This document shows positions 34,120-43,341 of a stretch of DNA of 64,000 nucleotides, piece by piece. This DNA comes from Pseudomonas lurida (GTDB taxonomy: Bacteria; Pseudomonadota; Gammaproteobacteria; Pseudomonadales; Pseudomonadaceae): contig NZ_PDJB01000001.1 of assembly GCF_002563895.1 (NCBI RefSeq), positions 4,199,501-4,263,500 on the forward strand, written 5' to 3'. The notes below the pieces were generated by a model that worked only from the letters and a program-made list of their open reading frames with translations, had not been told where the DNA came from and did no database searches. The first letter of the stretch is position 1. Each line of letters begins with the position of its first letter. The translations under genes and the position numbers were made by a program.

Positions 34120-34971
34120 TCAACGTTCAATACAGCCCAGGCGACTTAGCAATTGGCCCTGTTGCTTCTTAAGCGTCGCCTGCACTGGCAGCGGTAGATC
34201 ACTCCAGAAAGTGAGCCCCGACCTTTCTTCGATCTGATCGACAGTCACTTGGTAAGCGCAGAAGTTCGCGTTGCGCGGAGTCTCTTGGTTCATGACAAAG
34301 GAGGCATGCAGCCCGTTTTCTGGTGAGGGTCCTACAAAGATGATCTTCCAATACCCGCTCGGGATGGTGTGGACGTTGTTCGTCCCTGGGAGCGTGCCCA
34401 CAAAATGCTCATAGAGCGGACCGGTGGCGACGTACACCTCATCGATAGCTACGTCCTTAATTAGATTCCTCTCCTGGTCCTCAAGACGAGCCCAGGATCC
34501 TTGGTTGAGGTCGGATTTCTGAGGGGTGATGTTGGAGAGGTAGTTCAAGGTTTGCCAGTCAGGAACGCCCCCCATCGAGGCAAGGTTCGTCTGATGACCG
34601 CGATCGATCTTTAGCGCAACGTTTGCGCCGTTGTAGTCCACGGGATCAAGTGTCTCGCCGACAGGGACATCCGGATCCGTCTTCCAGTTACGCGGGCGGC
34701 CGCTAGCTGCCGACTCCTTCGTGATTTTGTACGACACCCAGTTTGCAAATTTGGTCGAGCCATTGTTGTTCAGCGTGTAAGCCTCCCGGATCAGAGTTAA
34801 AGGACTTCCGCCGGAAGGACAACCCACCGAGCAGTTATCGAATAAGCGTCCTTCGACAAGCTGGGTGCGCGGCTCGATCGTGGGCTCGGGTGTCCTATCT
34901 GGCGTAGTACATGCTGCAATGAGGGGAAGCGTCAAAAGCGCTAGATGCTTGAGTTTTATACGTCCTTGCAT
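34120..34971 (-). CDS. Lipoprotein DNA/RNA non-specific endonuclease (NUC1)
   Basis: A 283-residue protein. ATG 34971 follows TAGGAG. A lipobox LIAAC with Cys21 predicts a lipid anchor. The nuclease core contains DRGH (residues 123-126, catalytic His126) and LSNITPQ (Asn147), the Serratia-nuclease motif set. It could degrade incoming or extracellular DNA. The gene is unrelated in orientation to its neighbours. A second, secreted family member lies at 7586-8383. Confidence 0.88.
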   Translation of the reverse strand: MQGRIKLKHLALLTLPLIAACTTPDRTPEPTIEPRTQLVEGRLFDNCSVGCPSGGSPLTLIREAYTLNNNGSTKFANWVSYKITKESAASGRPRNWKTDPDVPVGETLDPVDYNGANVALKIDRGHQTNLASMGGVPDWQTLNYLSNITPQKSDLNQGSWARLEDQERNLIKDVAIDEVYVATGPLYEHFVGTLPGTNNVHTIPSGYWKIIFVGPSPENGLHASFVMNQETPRNANFCAYQVTVDQIEERSGLTFWSDLPLPVQATLKKQQGQLLSRLGCIER

Positions 34972-35289
34972 GGTGTAACTCCTAGGGTGAAAAGATGTGC
35001 CCATGAGTGACAACTTGGTGGATCTCGGTTCCATCGAATGCGAACTAAATGAACGGGTCTATTTGAAGCTTTTTAGATACGCGGCCGCACTTATCAGCAG
35101 TCTCAGTCTGAACGCTGTGGTCTTCACTGAGGTTGTCTGTTGATGGCCGAAAACAGCTGTCCTGATGCTCTGCTAGCGGGCAACATCTGCCCTTTGTGAA
35201 GGGCAGAGATCGGCCATCAGCGAGAAATCACTCAGCAACTGGAGAGCCGCAGGCTCTACGACGATGCGCACCTTTGACCCGGGGGACTT
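34972..35289. other. Junction between the nuclease and tail-remnant modules
   Basis: No supported gene. CTGCCCTTTGTGAAGGGCAG near 35190 forms a stem of CTGCCCTT and AAGGGCAG. The region is probably the breakpoint at which the tail cluster joined the island. Confidence 0.5.
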
Positions 35290-35553
35290 ATGGGGTACAT
35301 GGAGCAGCTGCAAGCAAGTGTGAAGTCCTTGGCGGCGGCAGGTGAGACTGGTCGCCGTAGCCTGGATGGGATGATTGGGCCGGTCGACGGCGCAATCAGT
35401 GAACTCAGCGGTGCGGCTTCTGAGCTGGAGGGCGTCCCTTTTGTGGAGCCGGCCATTGGCGAGAAGCAGCAGCGCGTTATGCGTGGGGTGACAGCAGGTT
35501 GGCCAGGTGGTCTCGGTGTACAGCGCAGCCACCTGGGCGGCGTCTCAGATTGA
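35290..35553 (+). CDS. Fragment of a phage tail (tape-measure-like) protein
   Basis: An 87-residue frame with Gly/Ala/Glu-rich helical sequence (MEQLQASVKSLAAAGETGRR ...). It looks like the C-terminal end of a tape-measure-type protein lying directly upstream of gpU in P2-like clusters. Most of the protein is missing and a stop codon lies just upstream, so it is a remnant, and it overlaps the next gene by 47 bp. Confidence 0.4.
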   Translation: MGYMEQLQASVKSLAAAGETGRRSLDGMIGPVDGAISELSGAASELEGVPFVEPAIGEKQQRVMRGVTAGWPGGLGVQRSHLGGVSD

Positions 35554-36121
35554 TGAGCGCTTGGGAGCGCTGAGCGAGCAGGCCGGGCGAGCTGCGACGG
35601 CGATCAACAATATCGCCGGCAAGTTCAGGCCCTCGCTGTCTGGCATTCTCCCGACCGGGGCCTTTGCTGCTGATGCCGCACCGGCGCCGGAGGCGGTGAA
35701 ACCCTTTCCGCACCTGATGATCATGCAGCCGCGTGATCCGAAACAGCAGCCGTACTTCTTCAATCTGGACACGGCGGCCTTTGATGAACTGCGCCGCTCG
35801 ACAGCTTTCTGCTGGGCCTCTCAGGAGCGCCTGACGCGTCGACCAGCCCAGCAGGCTATCGGTGGGGACGAAAAGCTGACGTTGAAGGGCGCCATCTTCC
35901 CGGGCTTCAGGGGCGGCATCAAGCAACTGGACACCCTGCGAACCCTGGGTGGCAAGTTGCAGCCCATGACGCTGACCACTGGCTACGGCGACGTGTTGGG
36001 CACCTGGTGCATGACCAGTGTGGAGGAAGAACAAAGCGCGCTGCTGGGCGGCGGCATCCCGCGTAAGCAAAGCTTTACCCTGGAGTTTGTACGCTATGGC
36101 GACGACATGAAGAACGTCTGA
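35507..36121 (+). CDS. Phage tail protein gpU (P2-like)
   Basis: A 204-residue frame starting at GTG. The C-terminal 130 residues (MIMQPRD ... FDELRRSTAFCWASQERL, GGDEKLTLKGAIFPGFRGG, SVEEEQSALLGGGIPRKQSF) match gpU, which caps the tail tube in P2 and R-type tailocins. The N-terminal 70 residues (YSAATWAASQIDERLG) are Ala-rich helices and may derive from the upstream tail protein. gpU, gpX and gpD follow one another here as in P2. Confidence 0.75.
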   Translation: MVSVYSAATWAASQIDERLGALSEQAGRAATAINNIAGKFRPSLSGILPTGAFAADAAPAPEAVKPFPHLMIMQPRDPKQQPYFFNLDTAAFDELRRSTAFCWASQERLTRRPAQQAIGGDEKLTLKGAIFPGFRGGIKQLDTLRTLGGKLQPMTLTTGYGDVLGTWCMTSVEEEQSALLGGGIPRKQSFTLEFVRYGDDMKNV

Positions 36122-36131
36122 CGGGGATCTG

Positions 36132-36302
36132 TTGGACACCATCTGTCACAACTACTACGGCCATCTGAGCGGCACGGTGGAGGCCGTGCTCGATGCCAAT
36201 CAGGGGCTGGCCGATGAGGTTCAGCCGTACCGAGCTGGTGTGGTGATTGTCCTGCCGGACATGCCGGCACCCACTGAAGAACTTGTGATGCTTTGGGATT
36301 AG
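36132..36302 (+). CDS. Phage tail protein gpX (P2-like, LysM-type)
   Basis: A 56-residue frame with the small LysM-like gpX pattern: DTICHNYYGHLSGTVEAVLD, ANQGLAD and VVIVLPDMP. It starts at TTG 36132 for lack of an ATG; a stop codon (TGA 36116-36118) lies just upstream in frame. gpX attaches to the tail and helps tail assembly. Position between gpU and gpD confirms the identity. Confidence 0.65.
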   Translation: MDTICHNYYGHLSGTVEAVLDANQGLADEVQPYRAGVVIVLPDMPAPTEELVMLWD

Positions 36303-36383
36303 CCAGGCCTGGCTGTCCTTTCCTTCCGTTACGCGTAACGGCCGCCAACATTTCCCCGCGTTGGCGGGGTAACTGGGTGAACC

Positions 36384-37427
36384 ATGACCCCTCGCTTTCG
36401 TGTCGTTGCAGACGGTAAAGACATTACCGCGCTGATCAATGACCGCCTGTTATTGCTGAAAACCACTGACAAACCAGGCATGGAGTCTGACGACTTCGAG
36501 TTGCGGATCGATGACCGCGACAGCGCCGTGGCGCTGCCCAAGCGCGGCGCCGGCATTGAGATCTACCTGGGCTATGCCGAAACGTCCATGGTGCGCCTGG
36601 GCCGTTATATGGTGGATGAGGTCGAGATATCCGGCCCGCCTAACACCATCGTCGTGCGCGGCAAGGCCGGCGACATGCGCAGTACCGGAAAGACGGTGCG
36701 CAGCGGTAGCTGGGAAGATGTGCCACTGTCCAAGATCGTGGCCGACGTGGCTGCCCGCAACGGCTGGACGCCGGTGTGCAACGTCTCCACGAACGTGCCC
36801 CGGGCTGACCAGCTCAGCGAGTCTGATTTCAACTTCATCACCCGCATTGCCAAGCAACACGACTGCACGGCCAAGGTGGCCGATGGAAAGTTGATTGTCA
36901 TGACCCGCGACGGCGGCACCAGTGCGAGCGGCAAGACCTTGGGCACCGTTACCATCACGCCCGCCGATGTCAGTCGGTGGCAATTCCGCTTAGGCGATCG
37001 CAATACGCACAAGGCGGTGGCCACCAAGCATCAGGACAAGAAAAGCGGTGAGCTGAAGCTGATCAGCCTGGACAACACCGATGTGCCCGACGGGCTGCCG
37101 GCGGTGCATCCAGACCGTCATATCTACCCCAATAAGACCGCAGCGGCCCAGGCCGATAAGACCCGCCTGACTGCCTTCAATCGATCTTCTGCAGGCGTTC
37201 GTCTTGAAATGCCTGGGCGTACCGATCTGTTTGCCGAGCGTTCGGTAAACGCCACCGGCTTCAAGGTCGGCATCGATGGCGAGTACCTGGTCGACTCGGT
37301 TGAGCAGGTATTCACTCAGGCTGGCTGGTCCACCACCGTTGAGTGCAATGGCGGCAAGAAAGGCAAGGCCAAAGCCAAAGGCCAGAAGACGAAAAAAACC
37401 AAGGAGGTAAAAGTTCTGGAGCTGTAA
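36384..37427 (+). CDS. Phage late control protein gpD (tail hub)
   Basis: A 347-residue gpD-family protein of P2-like phages and R-tailocins. The start TPRFRVVADGKDITALINDR and the IEIYLGY, DEVEISGPPNTI and TRIAKQHDCTAKV segments are characteristic. gpD forms the hub of the baseplate. The C-terminus is Lys-rich. It ends 24 bp before a strong terminator. Confidence 0.85.
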   Translation: MTPRFRVVADGKDITALINDRLLLLKTTDKPGMESDDFELRIDDRDSAVALPKRGAGIEIYLGYAETSMVRLGRYMVDEVEISGPPNTIVVRGKAGDMRSTGKTVRSGSWEDVPLSKIVADVAARNGWTPVCNVSTNVPRADQLSESDFNFITRIAKQHDCTAKVADGKLIVMTRDGGTSASGKTLGTVTITPADVSRWQFRLGDRNTHKAVATKHQDKKSGELKLISLDNTDVPDGLPAVHPDRHIYPNKTAAAQADKTRLTAFNRSSAGVRLEMPGRTDLFAERSVNATGFKVGIDGEYLVDSVEQVFTQAGWSTTVECNGGKKGKAKAKGQKTKKTKEVKVLEL

Positions 37428-37451
37428 CTGGCGGAACCCATCTCACCATTC

Positions 37452-37475
37452 GCCGCCATCGAGCGGCATTTTTTT
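37452..37475 (+). terminator. Terminator after gpD
   Basis: GCCGC / GCGGC with a six-base loop followed by a run of seven T. Confidence 0.85.
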
Positions 37476-37490
37476 GCCTGGGAAAAAGCG

Positions 37491-38054
37491 ATGTCCATCA
37501 CTGAGCTGCAACTTCAAAGCATCATGCCCAACGCCCGCCGCAAAGCGGGCGTTTTTGTATCCGCGCTAAACGCGGCCATGACCAACCGCAAGATCGACAG
37601 GCCGAAGCGTCAGGCTGCATTCCTGGCCCAGGTCGGGCATGAGTCCGGCCAACTGCAGTACGTGCGTGAATTGGGAAGCGATCAATACCTCAGCAAGTAC
37701 GACACCGGGCCTCAGGCTGTCAAGCTTGGGAACACGCCTGCAGCTGACGGTGACGGCCAACGTTATCGCGGCCGTGGGTTGATCCAGATTACCGTTCACG
37801 ACAACTATTTGCGCTGCAGCCTGGCGCTGTTTGGTGATGAACGTTTGCTGGGCACGCCTGAGCTGCTCGAGCTGCCGCAATGGGCGGCTGAGTCGGCAGC
37901 GTGGTTCTGGTCGGTGAACGGGTTGAACGCACTCGCGGATCAAGATCAGTTCAACACCATCACCCGCCGGATCAATGGCGGGCTCAATGGCCTGGAAGAT
38001 CGGCTGCAGTTGTGGGGCAGGACGAGGGCGGTGTTATGCGTTTCTTCGACCTGA
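37491..38054 (+). CDS. GH19 endolysin (chitinase-like lysozyme)
   Basis: A 187-residue GH19-type lytic enzyme of phage and tailocin clusters. The catalytic Glu51 lies in AQVGHESGQ and the GQRYRGRGLIQITVHDNY block is the family signature. It would cut peptidoglycan to release particles. It is followed directly by the spanin genes. The last 19 bp overlap the Rz start. Confidence 0.87.
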   Translation: MSITELQLQSIMPNARRKAGVFVSALNAAMTNRKIDRPKRQAAFLAQVGHESGQLQYVRELGSDQYLSKYDTGPQAVKLGNTPAADGDGQRYRGRGLIQITVHDNYLRCSLALFGDERLLGTPELLELPQWAAESAAWFWSVNGLNALADQDQFNTITRRINGGLNGLEDRLQLWGRTRAVLCVSST

Positions 38055-38575
38055 TCCCCCCGCAATACCGGCTCGTGGCGGTCAGCATGTTGCTGGTGAT
38101 GTTGGCGGTCGGATCTGCTGCCTTGGCCTGGACCGCGCAAGGCTGGCGGTACGGCCAGCAGTGGGAGCGCTAGGCCCGGCTGCATGCGGACACACTCAAC
38201 GAGTTATCCCAAGCCTCTGCGGCTCTGCAGCTTACCGAGCAGCACAAGCGCTTCGCCCTGGAGCAGCGACTGCAGAACAAAGATGAAGCCCACCACAAGG
38301 AACTGACCGATGAGCAAACGAAACAGGCTCGTCTGCGTGATCGCTTGGCTACTGCTGATCTCCGGCTGTCAGTCATTCTCGCCACCACCGATGCCACGAG
38401 CAGTTGTTCAGTGCCAACCGCCGCCGCCGGCCGCGTGGTTCATGGCACCACAAGAGCCCAACTTGACCCAGCGCATGCTCAACGAATTATCGGCATCACC
38501 GACGCCGGCGACCAAGGATTGATCGCCCTGCGGGCCTGTCAGGCCTATGCAAGAGAAGTTTCTACACCGAAGTAA
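38036..38575 (+). pseudogene. Rz-like spanin (i-spanin) with in-frame amber codon
   Basis: The frame starts MRFFDLIPPQYRLVAVSM with a membrane anchor, and TAG at 38171-38173 interrupts it after 45 residues. Translation beyond it continues in frame as ARLHADTLNELSQAS ... RACQAYAREVSTPK, the normal Rz coiled coil, ending at 38575. A single C-to-T change (CAG to TAG) would explain it. The gene is inactive unless the amber is suppressed. Confidence 0.75.
38310..38522 (+). CDS. Rz1-like outer-membrane spanin lipoprotein, nested in Rz
   Basis: A 70-residue frame, +1 to Rz, wholly inside it. Signal peptide with lipobox LLLISGC and a Pro-rich mature part (SPPPMPRAVVQCQPPPPA) are typical of Rz1. Nested Rz/Rz1 pairs are common in phages. 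Since Rz carries a stop codon upstream, this lysis pair is probably not functional. Confidence 0.7.
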   Translation: MSKRNRLVCVIAWLLLISGCQSFSPPPMPRAVVQCQPPPPAAWFMAPQEPNLTQRMLNELSASPTPATKD

Positions 38576-38586
38576 AAGAAGCTGCC

Positions 38587-38612
38587 GGGCAGGATGTGTC
38601 AACATCCTGCCC
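38587..38612. terminator. Perfect hairpin after the lysis genes
   Basis: GGGCAGGATGT / ACATCCTGCCC, eleven pairs with a GTCA loop. There is no T run, so it may act bidirectionally or as an RNA-stability element. Confidence 0.6.
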
Positions 38613-38797
38613 AGCCACATACCCAGCAAGTGCAGCCAAGTTTACTTTTTATGTAATGCAGAGTGAGCTTCGCGCTAAAGGCTCCTTACCTACCAGTCCT
38701 CGGACTGGCAAAATCTTTGCCTAGCCGACAGCGTAGTTTCGTTGGTTCAAATAACGTCTATCACTAACAATTCTTTCAGTGCAAATTAACCTGGCAC

Positions 38798-39106
38798 CTA
38801 CGCGCTACACGAATTTGATGCTGAACCCCAATGCGGCTTTTCGTCTACCCGCTGCAGGAGTGCGCTCTCAGCCTGACGCAGTAACTCTAAAGCTGATTCG
38901 ACACACACAAGGTAACGAGTCCCTTCATCGGTTAGGCGCAGGTTCCTAATGGTACGGGCAAACAAGCTCATCCGCAGCCGCTCCTCCAAGCGTTTGACGG
39001 CGAAGCTAACGGCGGCAGGGCTGACGTCAAGGGACCGTGCAGCGGCGGACAGGCTGGAGTGGCGAGCTACGCACAAGAAAAGCTCAAGCTCAAAGATCGT
39101 GGACAT
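38798..39106 (-). pseudogene. Truncated LysR-type regulator
   Basis: 102 residues: the winged helix (ELFLCVARHSSLSAAARSLD, then AAVSFAVKRLEERL) and the beginning of the linker helix only. The ligand-binding domain (normally residues 90-300) is absent; the frame ends after HWGSASNSCSA. A free helix-turn-helix could still bind DNA. The gene lies at the border between the tail remnant and the AT-rich block. Confidence 0.6.
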
Positions 39107-39682
39107 ATTTAAAGAATCCTTAACACACCTTCCTTGGTTGCCTTGTTTTTGTGAATCGCCAGAATTGAGAACATAGCTCATCTTCTCTGCGACCTCTACC
39201 TAAAATGAAAAGAGTTCTCATTTTTCGACTGTATCTGCAGAAAAAAATTTAGTTGCGTGCTTTCATATTTAATTTGTTAATTATAAGCATGTCCGCGCAT
39301 TGTATGGTGAGGAATGTTGTGCGGAAATTTCAGAAGTAATTCAGAGTCATCTTTATATTTTTGGTTTTTTCGTTCTTACGGGCATTCGAAGATGAATGCG
39401 TGGTCTCTGTCAATCTGGGTGGTGGTGCAACTAATTTGATGGCAGAAGCCTTGATGTTATTCTTTGCCACTAACAATTTTTTGGAAAGCACTTACCCATT
39501 ATGCCTACTTATCAATTAGTTAAGTCGTTTCTAGTAGCGTATCTTCAAGAGACCATGCCTCGATTAAAAGTATATCAACAAGCTTTTCGATGATGCTGGC
39601 GGCGCCCCAGAATACAAGTGCCTGGAGGGCGAGGTGCGAGTTTGAAATGAACTTGTTCCAGCGTCTCGTAGATGTTTTATAG
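39107..39682. other. AT-rich region without a supported gene
   Basis: No clear coding sequence on either strand. The base composition changes abruptly to AT-rich here, unlike flanking Pseudomonas DNA, and stays so to about 43.3 kb. Confidence 0.55.
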
Positions 39683-40381
39683 AGGGATAAATGTAGCCTT
39701 AATCTGCAACCGGTATATGACACTTCGGGAACAGCCATTCTTTACAGCGAAGCTCTAATAAGGTTCTCTGATGAACGAGCCAGAATCGATACGCAAAGAG
39801 CAATAAGCGCCTTTGAAAAGACTGGTCAGATTAGGTTGGTAGATCGTTATGTATTAGGTGCAGTTATAGGTAGGCTGCAAATTGATTATAGTGCTGTTGT
39901 TGCGTGTAATATTTCTGCCCTGAGTTTCAATCTGGACTTTTGGTGGGAATCCGTTTTGAGAGTTCTAAGAAAAAATCCTTCGGTTGCTAATAGACTAATT
40001 ATCGAGCTGGCTGAAGGGGCTGCAATTGATGATCACTCCGCGTTTATTAAGTTCGTGAAATCGTTCAGGTCATTGGGGGTGCGGTTTGCTCTGGATGATT
40101 TTGGCACGGGTATGCCCCGCGCTGCGGCAATAAAAAATTTTACGTTTGATTACGTGAAATTAGATAAAAGCACAATAAGAAGTCTGAGTAGTGATTTCAT
40201 GGGTTTTGACGCGACATTAAATGTGGTGATGTATATTCAGGATGCAGGGTCGAAAGTAATAGCTGAAGGGATTGAAAGTGAAAACGATGCTTTGAATGCT
40301 AGGAGGCTTGGCTGCAGTTATATGCAAGGCTATTACCTAGGAGGACCTTCGTCAAAAAGAAAACATCTATTAATGTTATGA
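39683..40381 (+). CDS. EAL-domain cyclic-di-GMP phosphodiesterase-like protein with damaged start
   Basis: About 230 codons open after a stop at 39680. The EAL catalytic set is present: EALIR, CNIS, IELAE, DDFGTG, KLDKS and EGIES, and the MQGYYLGGP end. No ATG, GTG or TTG precedes the EAL motif in this frame. Instead AGAGGGATAA-ATG-TAG stands at 39681-39695, a ribosome site and ATG directly followed by a stop, one frame away. A one-base frameshift in the start region would repair the gene. Codon use is AT-rich, suggesting a foreign origin. It precedes an autotransporter. Confidence 0.65.
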   Translation, partial: RDKCSLNLQPVYDTSGTAILYSEALIRFSDERARIDTQRAISAFEKTGQIRLVDRYVLGAVIGRLQIDYSAVVACNISALSFNLDFWWESVLRVLRKNPSVANRLIIELAEGAAIDDHSAFIKFVKSFRSLGVRFALDDFGTGMPRAAAIKNFTFDYVKLDKSTIRSLSSDFMGFDATLNVVMYIQDAGSKVIAEGIESENDALNARRLGCSYMQGYYLGGPSSKRKHLLML

Positions 40382-40654
40382 ATAAAAATTAATATAGTGC
40401 GATGGGGCTGTGTGTTTGAGCGTCTCTAAAAGCAAATTTATTCAATATGAAAGGCGTCTGTAGATATCAAAACATCTCGTCGAATATTGCGTTAAAAACT
40501 TTAAGGCTATTGCAAGAGAGTCCGATCTTAGGCTTTGGGTTGGGTCATTTAAGTTGCGTGTAGTTATTCCTATGTTCCTTTAGTGTGGCACTGAAGTCTC
40601 AAGGTGTAGTGGGCTCTAATAATCTTGTATGTCTGGCTGTGAGGCGATAAAGAA

Positions 40655-43300
40655 ATGAAAATTCAAAAAAATAAACTCGTGTTGGCGATAATAGGTGCTT
40701 CCAGTTGCTATTGGTCTGTAGGAAGTGCTTTGGGTTATGGTATTGCACCAAATCCTGGATCTGTGACTCTTATCGGGACAACATGGAATAATGGAGATGC
40801 TAACGTATACAGCGGGTACACCGCTAATAATTTTTTTGGTAGTCATAGTACTGATGTGATTGTGGAAGCGAAGGATGGCGGTATTTTTCAAGCTTCAGGA
40901 AATATGAAAATCGTAGGCGCTGGTCAGGTAAATCTCTCTAATAAAGGGGTTATTTCTATCGGTTCGTATTTTAATCTTGGAGATAGAAATAACGCCACTC
41001 CGCCGAATCAAGCGGCCAATCAGCTAAGTCTAAACGTATTATCTGGTTCTACTCTAATCGCTCGAGGTCTGAATCTTGGGCGTGGTATAAACGACCGTGC
41101 TACTGTGCTCATTGATGGGGCTGGCACGAGTGTTAATATTGGTGACGGATGGGCGGTTTTAGGTGTCACAGGTGGTCAAGTAAAAGCTACTGTTTCCGGC
41201 GGTGCTGTGTTCAATTCGGCCGAAGCTATCAAGGTAGGGAAAGCAACTGCCGCAGATGGAAGTCATACCCAGTTTATAGTTAAGGATAGTGGCTCGACTG
41301 TTAATACTAAAGATATTTATGCTGAGGGCGATATCAGTATTGGGAGTGGAACTAAAGTAAATGCCACAAATGCTTTAACCTTTAAGGATGCCGGCTCAAC
41401 TGTTACTGTTGAAAACAATGATGGGCAGCAAAGCTTGAATACGCCTAAGGTTGTGTTCAGTAGTCCAGGGACTTTGGTTTTCAATACAAATGGCCCTTCC
41501 GAGTCACTGTTTAATTCGACTATTGAAGGTAAGGGTACTATTAAAAAAACGGGTGATGGCGTCACCAGATTGACAGGTGATAGCTCAAAGTTCTCAGGCG
41601 AATTAAATATTAATCAAGGTGAAATTGTTCTTGATGAAGATTTTGGTGATTCGTTTTCGTCTGCAAATGTTGGCAGTGGTGGAGTGCTCTCTGGGGTTGG
41701 TAATATACTAGGAGCGCTCAGCGTCAGTGACGGTGGGGAGTATAAAGGTTCAGGTGATATTTTTGGGGACGTGAAGATCTCTGATAAAGGAGTATTCGCC
41801 GGTACTGGCCATATTTTTTCGGATTTGAATGTTGGTACGGGTTCGACTTTATCTCCTGGTGCCAAGGCCTTGGGGACTGTAAAAGTTACTGGTAATGCAA
41901 GCTTTAACGATAGTTCTGTATATTCTGTCTCGTTAGATGCAAGCGGAAAAAGCGATCTGGTTGAAGTGAGTTCAGATACAAGTAGGACTAATACTGGGAA
42001 GACGGTCATTGGCAGTAATGTCAATGTTCTTGTTTTCACTATTGACCCAATAGTGGATTATAGAAAGCCTCAGAGCTATACAATTCTTAAGTCTGAAAAT
42101 GGAATTGTTGGTAATTTTTCAAAAGTTGTCCTGCAGAATGGCTTTCTTTCTGCAAATGTTGATCGTCAGAATACGTACATTAATTTAGGTCTTACACTCA
42201 ATCCCAATGCGTTTCAGACTGCGGCTAAAACAAAAAATCAATCTGCAGTTGCAGGTGCTTTATATGGCCTGAGTTCTTCTAGCGAAAATTTGGGTTTGTT
42301 TAATAAGGTCCTGGCGCTTGGTACGGACTTCAACGCTGCTCGTTCGGCTTTTGATGCGTTGTCCGGCGAATTCTACGCTTCTGCTAAAACTGCTCTCATA
42401 GAGAATGAGTTTTCGCTAGGGCAAGCAGTGAATCAACAACTCCTTGGAGAATTTAATAAAGATGGAGAGCTACGCCCGACGAAGTCTGTGTGGATTCGTC
42501 CATACAGTGACAACACTCGGTTCGGGGCTGGTGGGGGAACATCAGCGTTAACAAATAGTACTGATGGTGTGCTTGCGGGTGTTGATTTCCCTGTTTTTAA
42601 CGACGCAAGAGTTGGTGTAATGGCTGGTGCCGGACACTCCAAGTCAGATGCAAAATCTCTATTGACGAAGAACTCATCAGACGACTATAGTTTTGGCGTT
42701 TATGGCTCAAAGGACATAGGCAAAATCTCGTTGCGTGGTGGTGTGATTTACGGCAAGCATGACGTTGATACTAAGCGTGATGTAGAGTTTTCAGGCTTTT
42801 CCGATAAGGTTTCTTCGAAATATACAGTTGATACTATCCAAACCTTTGCTGAGGCGGACTATAAAATTAGTTTGGGTGTGGCAACACTTAAACCATTTGT
42901 TAATTTGTCTCGGATTGACATGGATACCTCAGGGTTTAAAGAAAAGGGTGGTGCGGAAGCAATAACTGGAAAAAGAGATTCGGTTGCGGTTAACACCTCC
43001 ACGGCGGGTGTGCGAACATCGCTGCCTTTTAAGATCAAGAATACTAATGGGTCAATTTATGCGAGTGTTGGATGGCAGCACGTTCTTGGCGATGTAAGCC
43101 CTGACGCAACCATGAGTATCGGTGGCTCTCCTAGTTTCAAAGTCTCCGGCGCAAAGCTTTCGCGTGACGCGGCGATGATTGGCGTGGGTGCAAATATAAA
43201 ACTGCTGAAAGACGTCTCACTTGGCATTGGCTACTCAGGAAACTTTGGTTCCGAAGCTCAAAGCAATGGAGTCGATGCGACCCTGAAAATAGTTTTCTAG
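40655..43300 (+). CDS. Type V autotransporter adhesin
   Basis: An 881-residue autotransporter. The N-terminus has a signal peptide (about residues 1-27). The passenger (to about 580) is Gly/Ser/Asn-rich beta-helix with repeated PATR-type motifs (GTIKKTGDGVTRLTGDSSKF, GSGGVLSGVG, GKGTI and others). The C-terminal barrel, about residues 600-881, begins near SVWIRPYSDNTRFG and ends in ATLKIVF, with a terminal Phe for BamA recognition. It probably exposes a surface adhesin or biofilm factor. The gene is AT-rich and next to the EAL gene. Confidence 0.87.
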   Translation: MKIQKNKLVLAIIGASSCYWSVGSALGYGIAPNPGSVTLIGTTWNNGDANVYSGYTANNFFGSHSTDVIVEAKDGGIFQASGNMKIVGAGQVNLSNKGVISIGSYFNLGDRNNATPPNQAANQLSLNVLSGSTLIARGLNLGRGINDRATVLIDGAGTSVNIGDGWAVLGVTGGQVKATVSGGAVFNSAEAIKVGKATAADGSHTQFIVKDSGSTVNTKDIYAEGDISIGSGTKVNATNALTFKDAGSTVTVENNDGQQSLNTPKVVFSSPGTLVFNTNGPSESLFNSTIEGKGTIKKTGDGVTRLTGDSSKFSGELNINQGEIVLDEDFGDSFSSANVGSGGVLSGVGNILGALSVSDGGEYKGSGDIFGDVKISDKGVFAGTGHIFSDLNVGTGSTLSPGAKALGTVKVTGNASFNDSSVYSVSLDASGKSDLVEVSSDTSRTNTGKTVIGSNVNVLVFTIDPIVDYRKPQSYTILKSENGIVGNFSKVVLQNGFLSANVDRQNTYINLGLTLNPNAFQTAAKTKNQSAVAGALYGLSSSSENLGLFNKVLALGTDFNAARSAFDALSGEFYASAKTALIENEFSLGQAVNQQLLGEFNKDGELRPTKSVWIRPYSDNTRFGAGGGTSALTNSTDGVLAGVDFPVFNDARVGVMAGAGHSKSDAKSLLTKNSSDDYSFGVYGSKDIGKISLRGGVIYGKHDVDTKRDVEFSGFSDKVSSKYTVDTIQTFAEADYKISLGVATLKPFVNLSRIDMDTSGFKEKGGAEAITGKRDSVAVNTSTAGVRTSLPFKIKNTNGSIYASVGWQHVLGDVSPDATMSIGGSPSFKVSGAKLSRDAAMIGVGANIKLLKDVSLGIGYSGNFGSEAQSNGVDATLKIVF

Positions 43301-43313
43301 GTTTAGCTTAGTT

Positions 43314-43341
43314 TGCATCACACATGTATAGGTGTGATGCA
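43314..43341 (+). terminator. Hairpin after the autotransporter gene
   Basis: TGCATCACAC / GTGTGATGCA, ten perfect pairs, 13 bases past the stop. The T run is missing. Confidence 0.65.
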
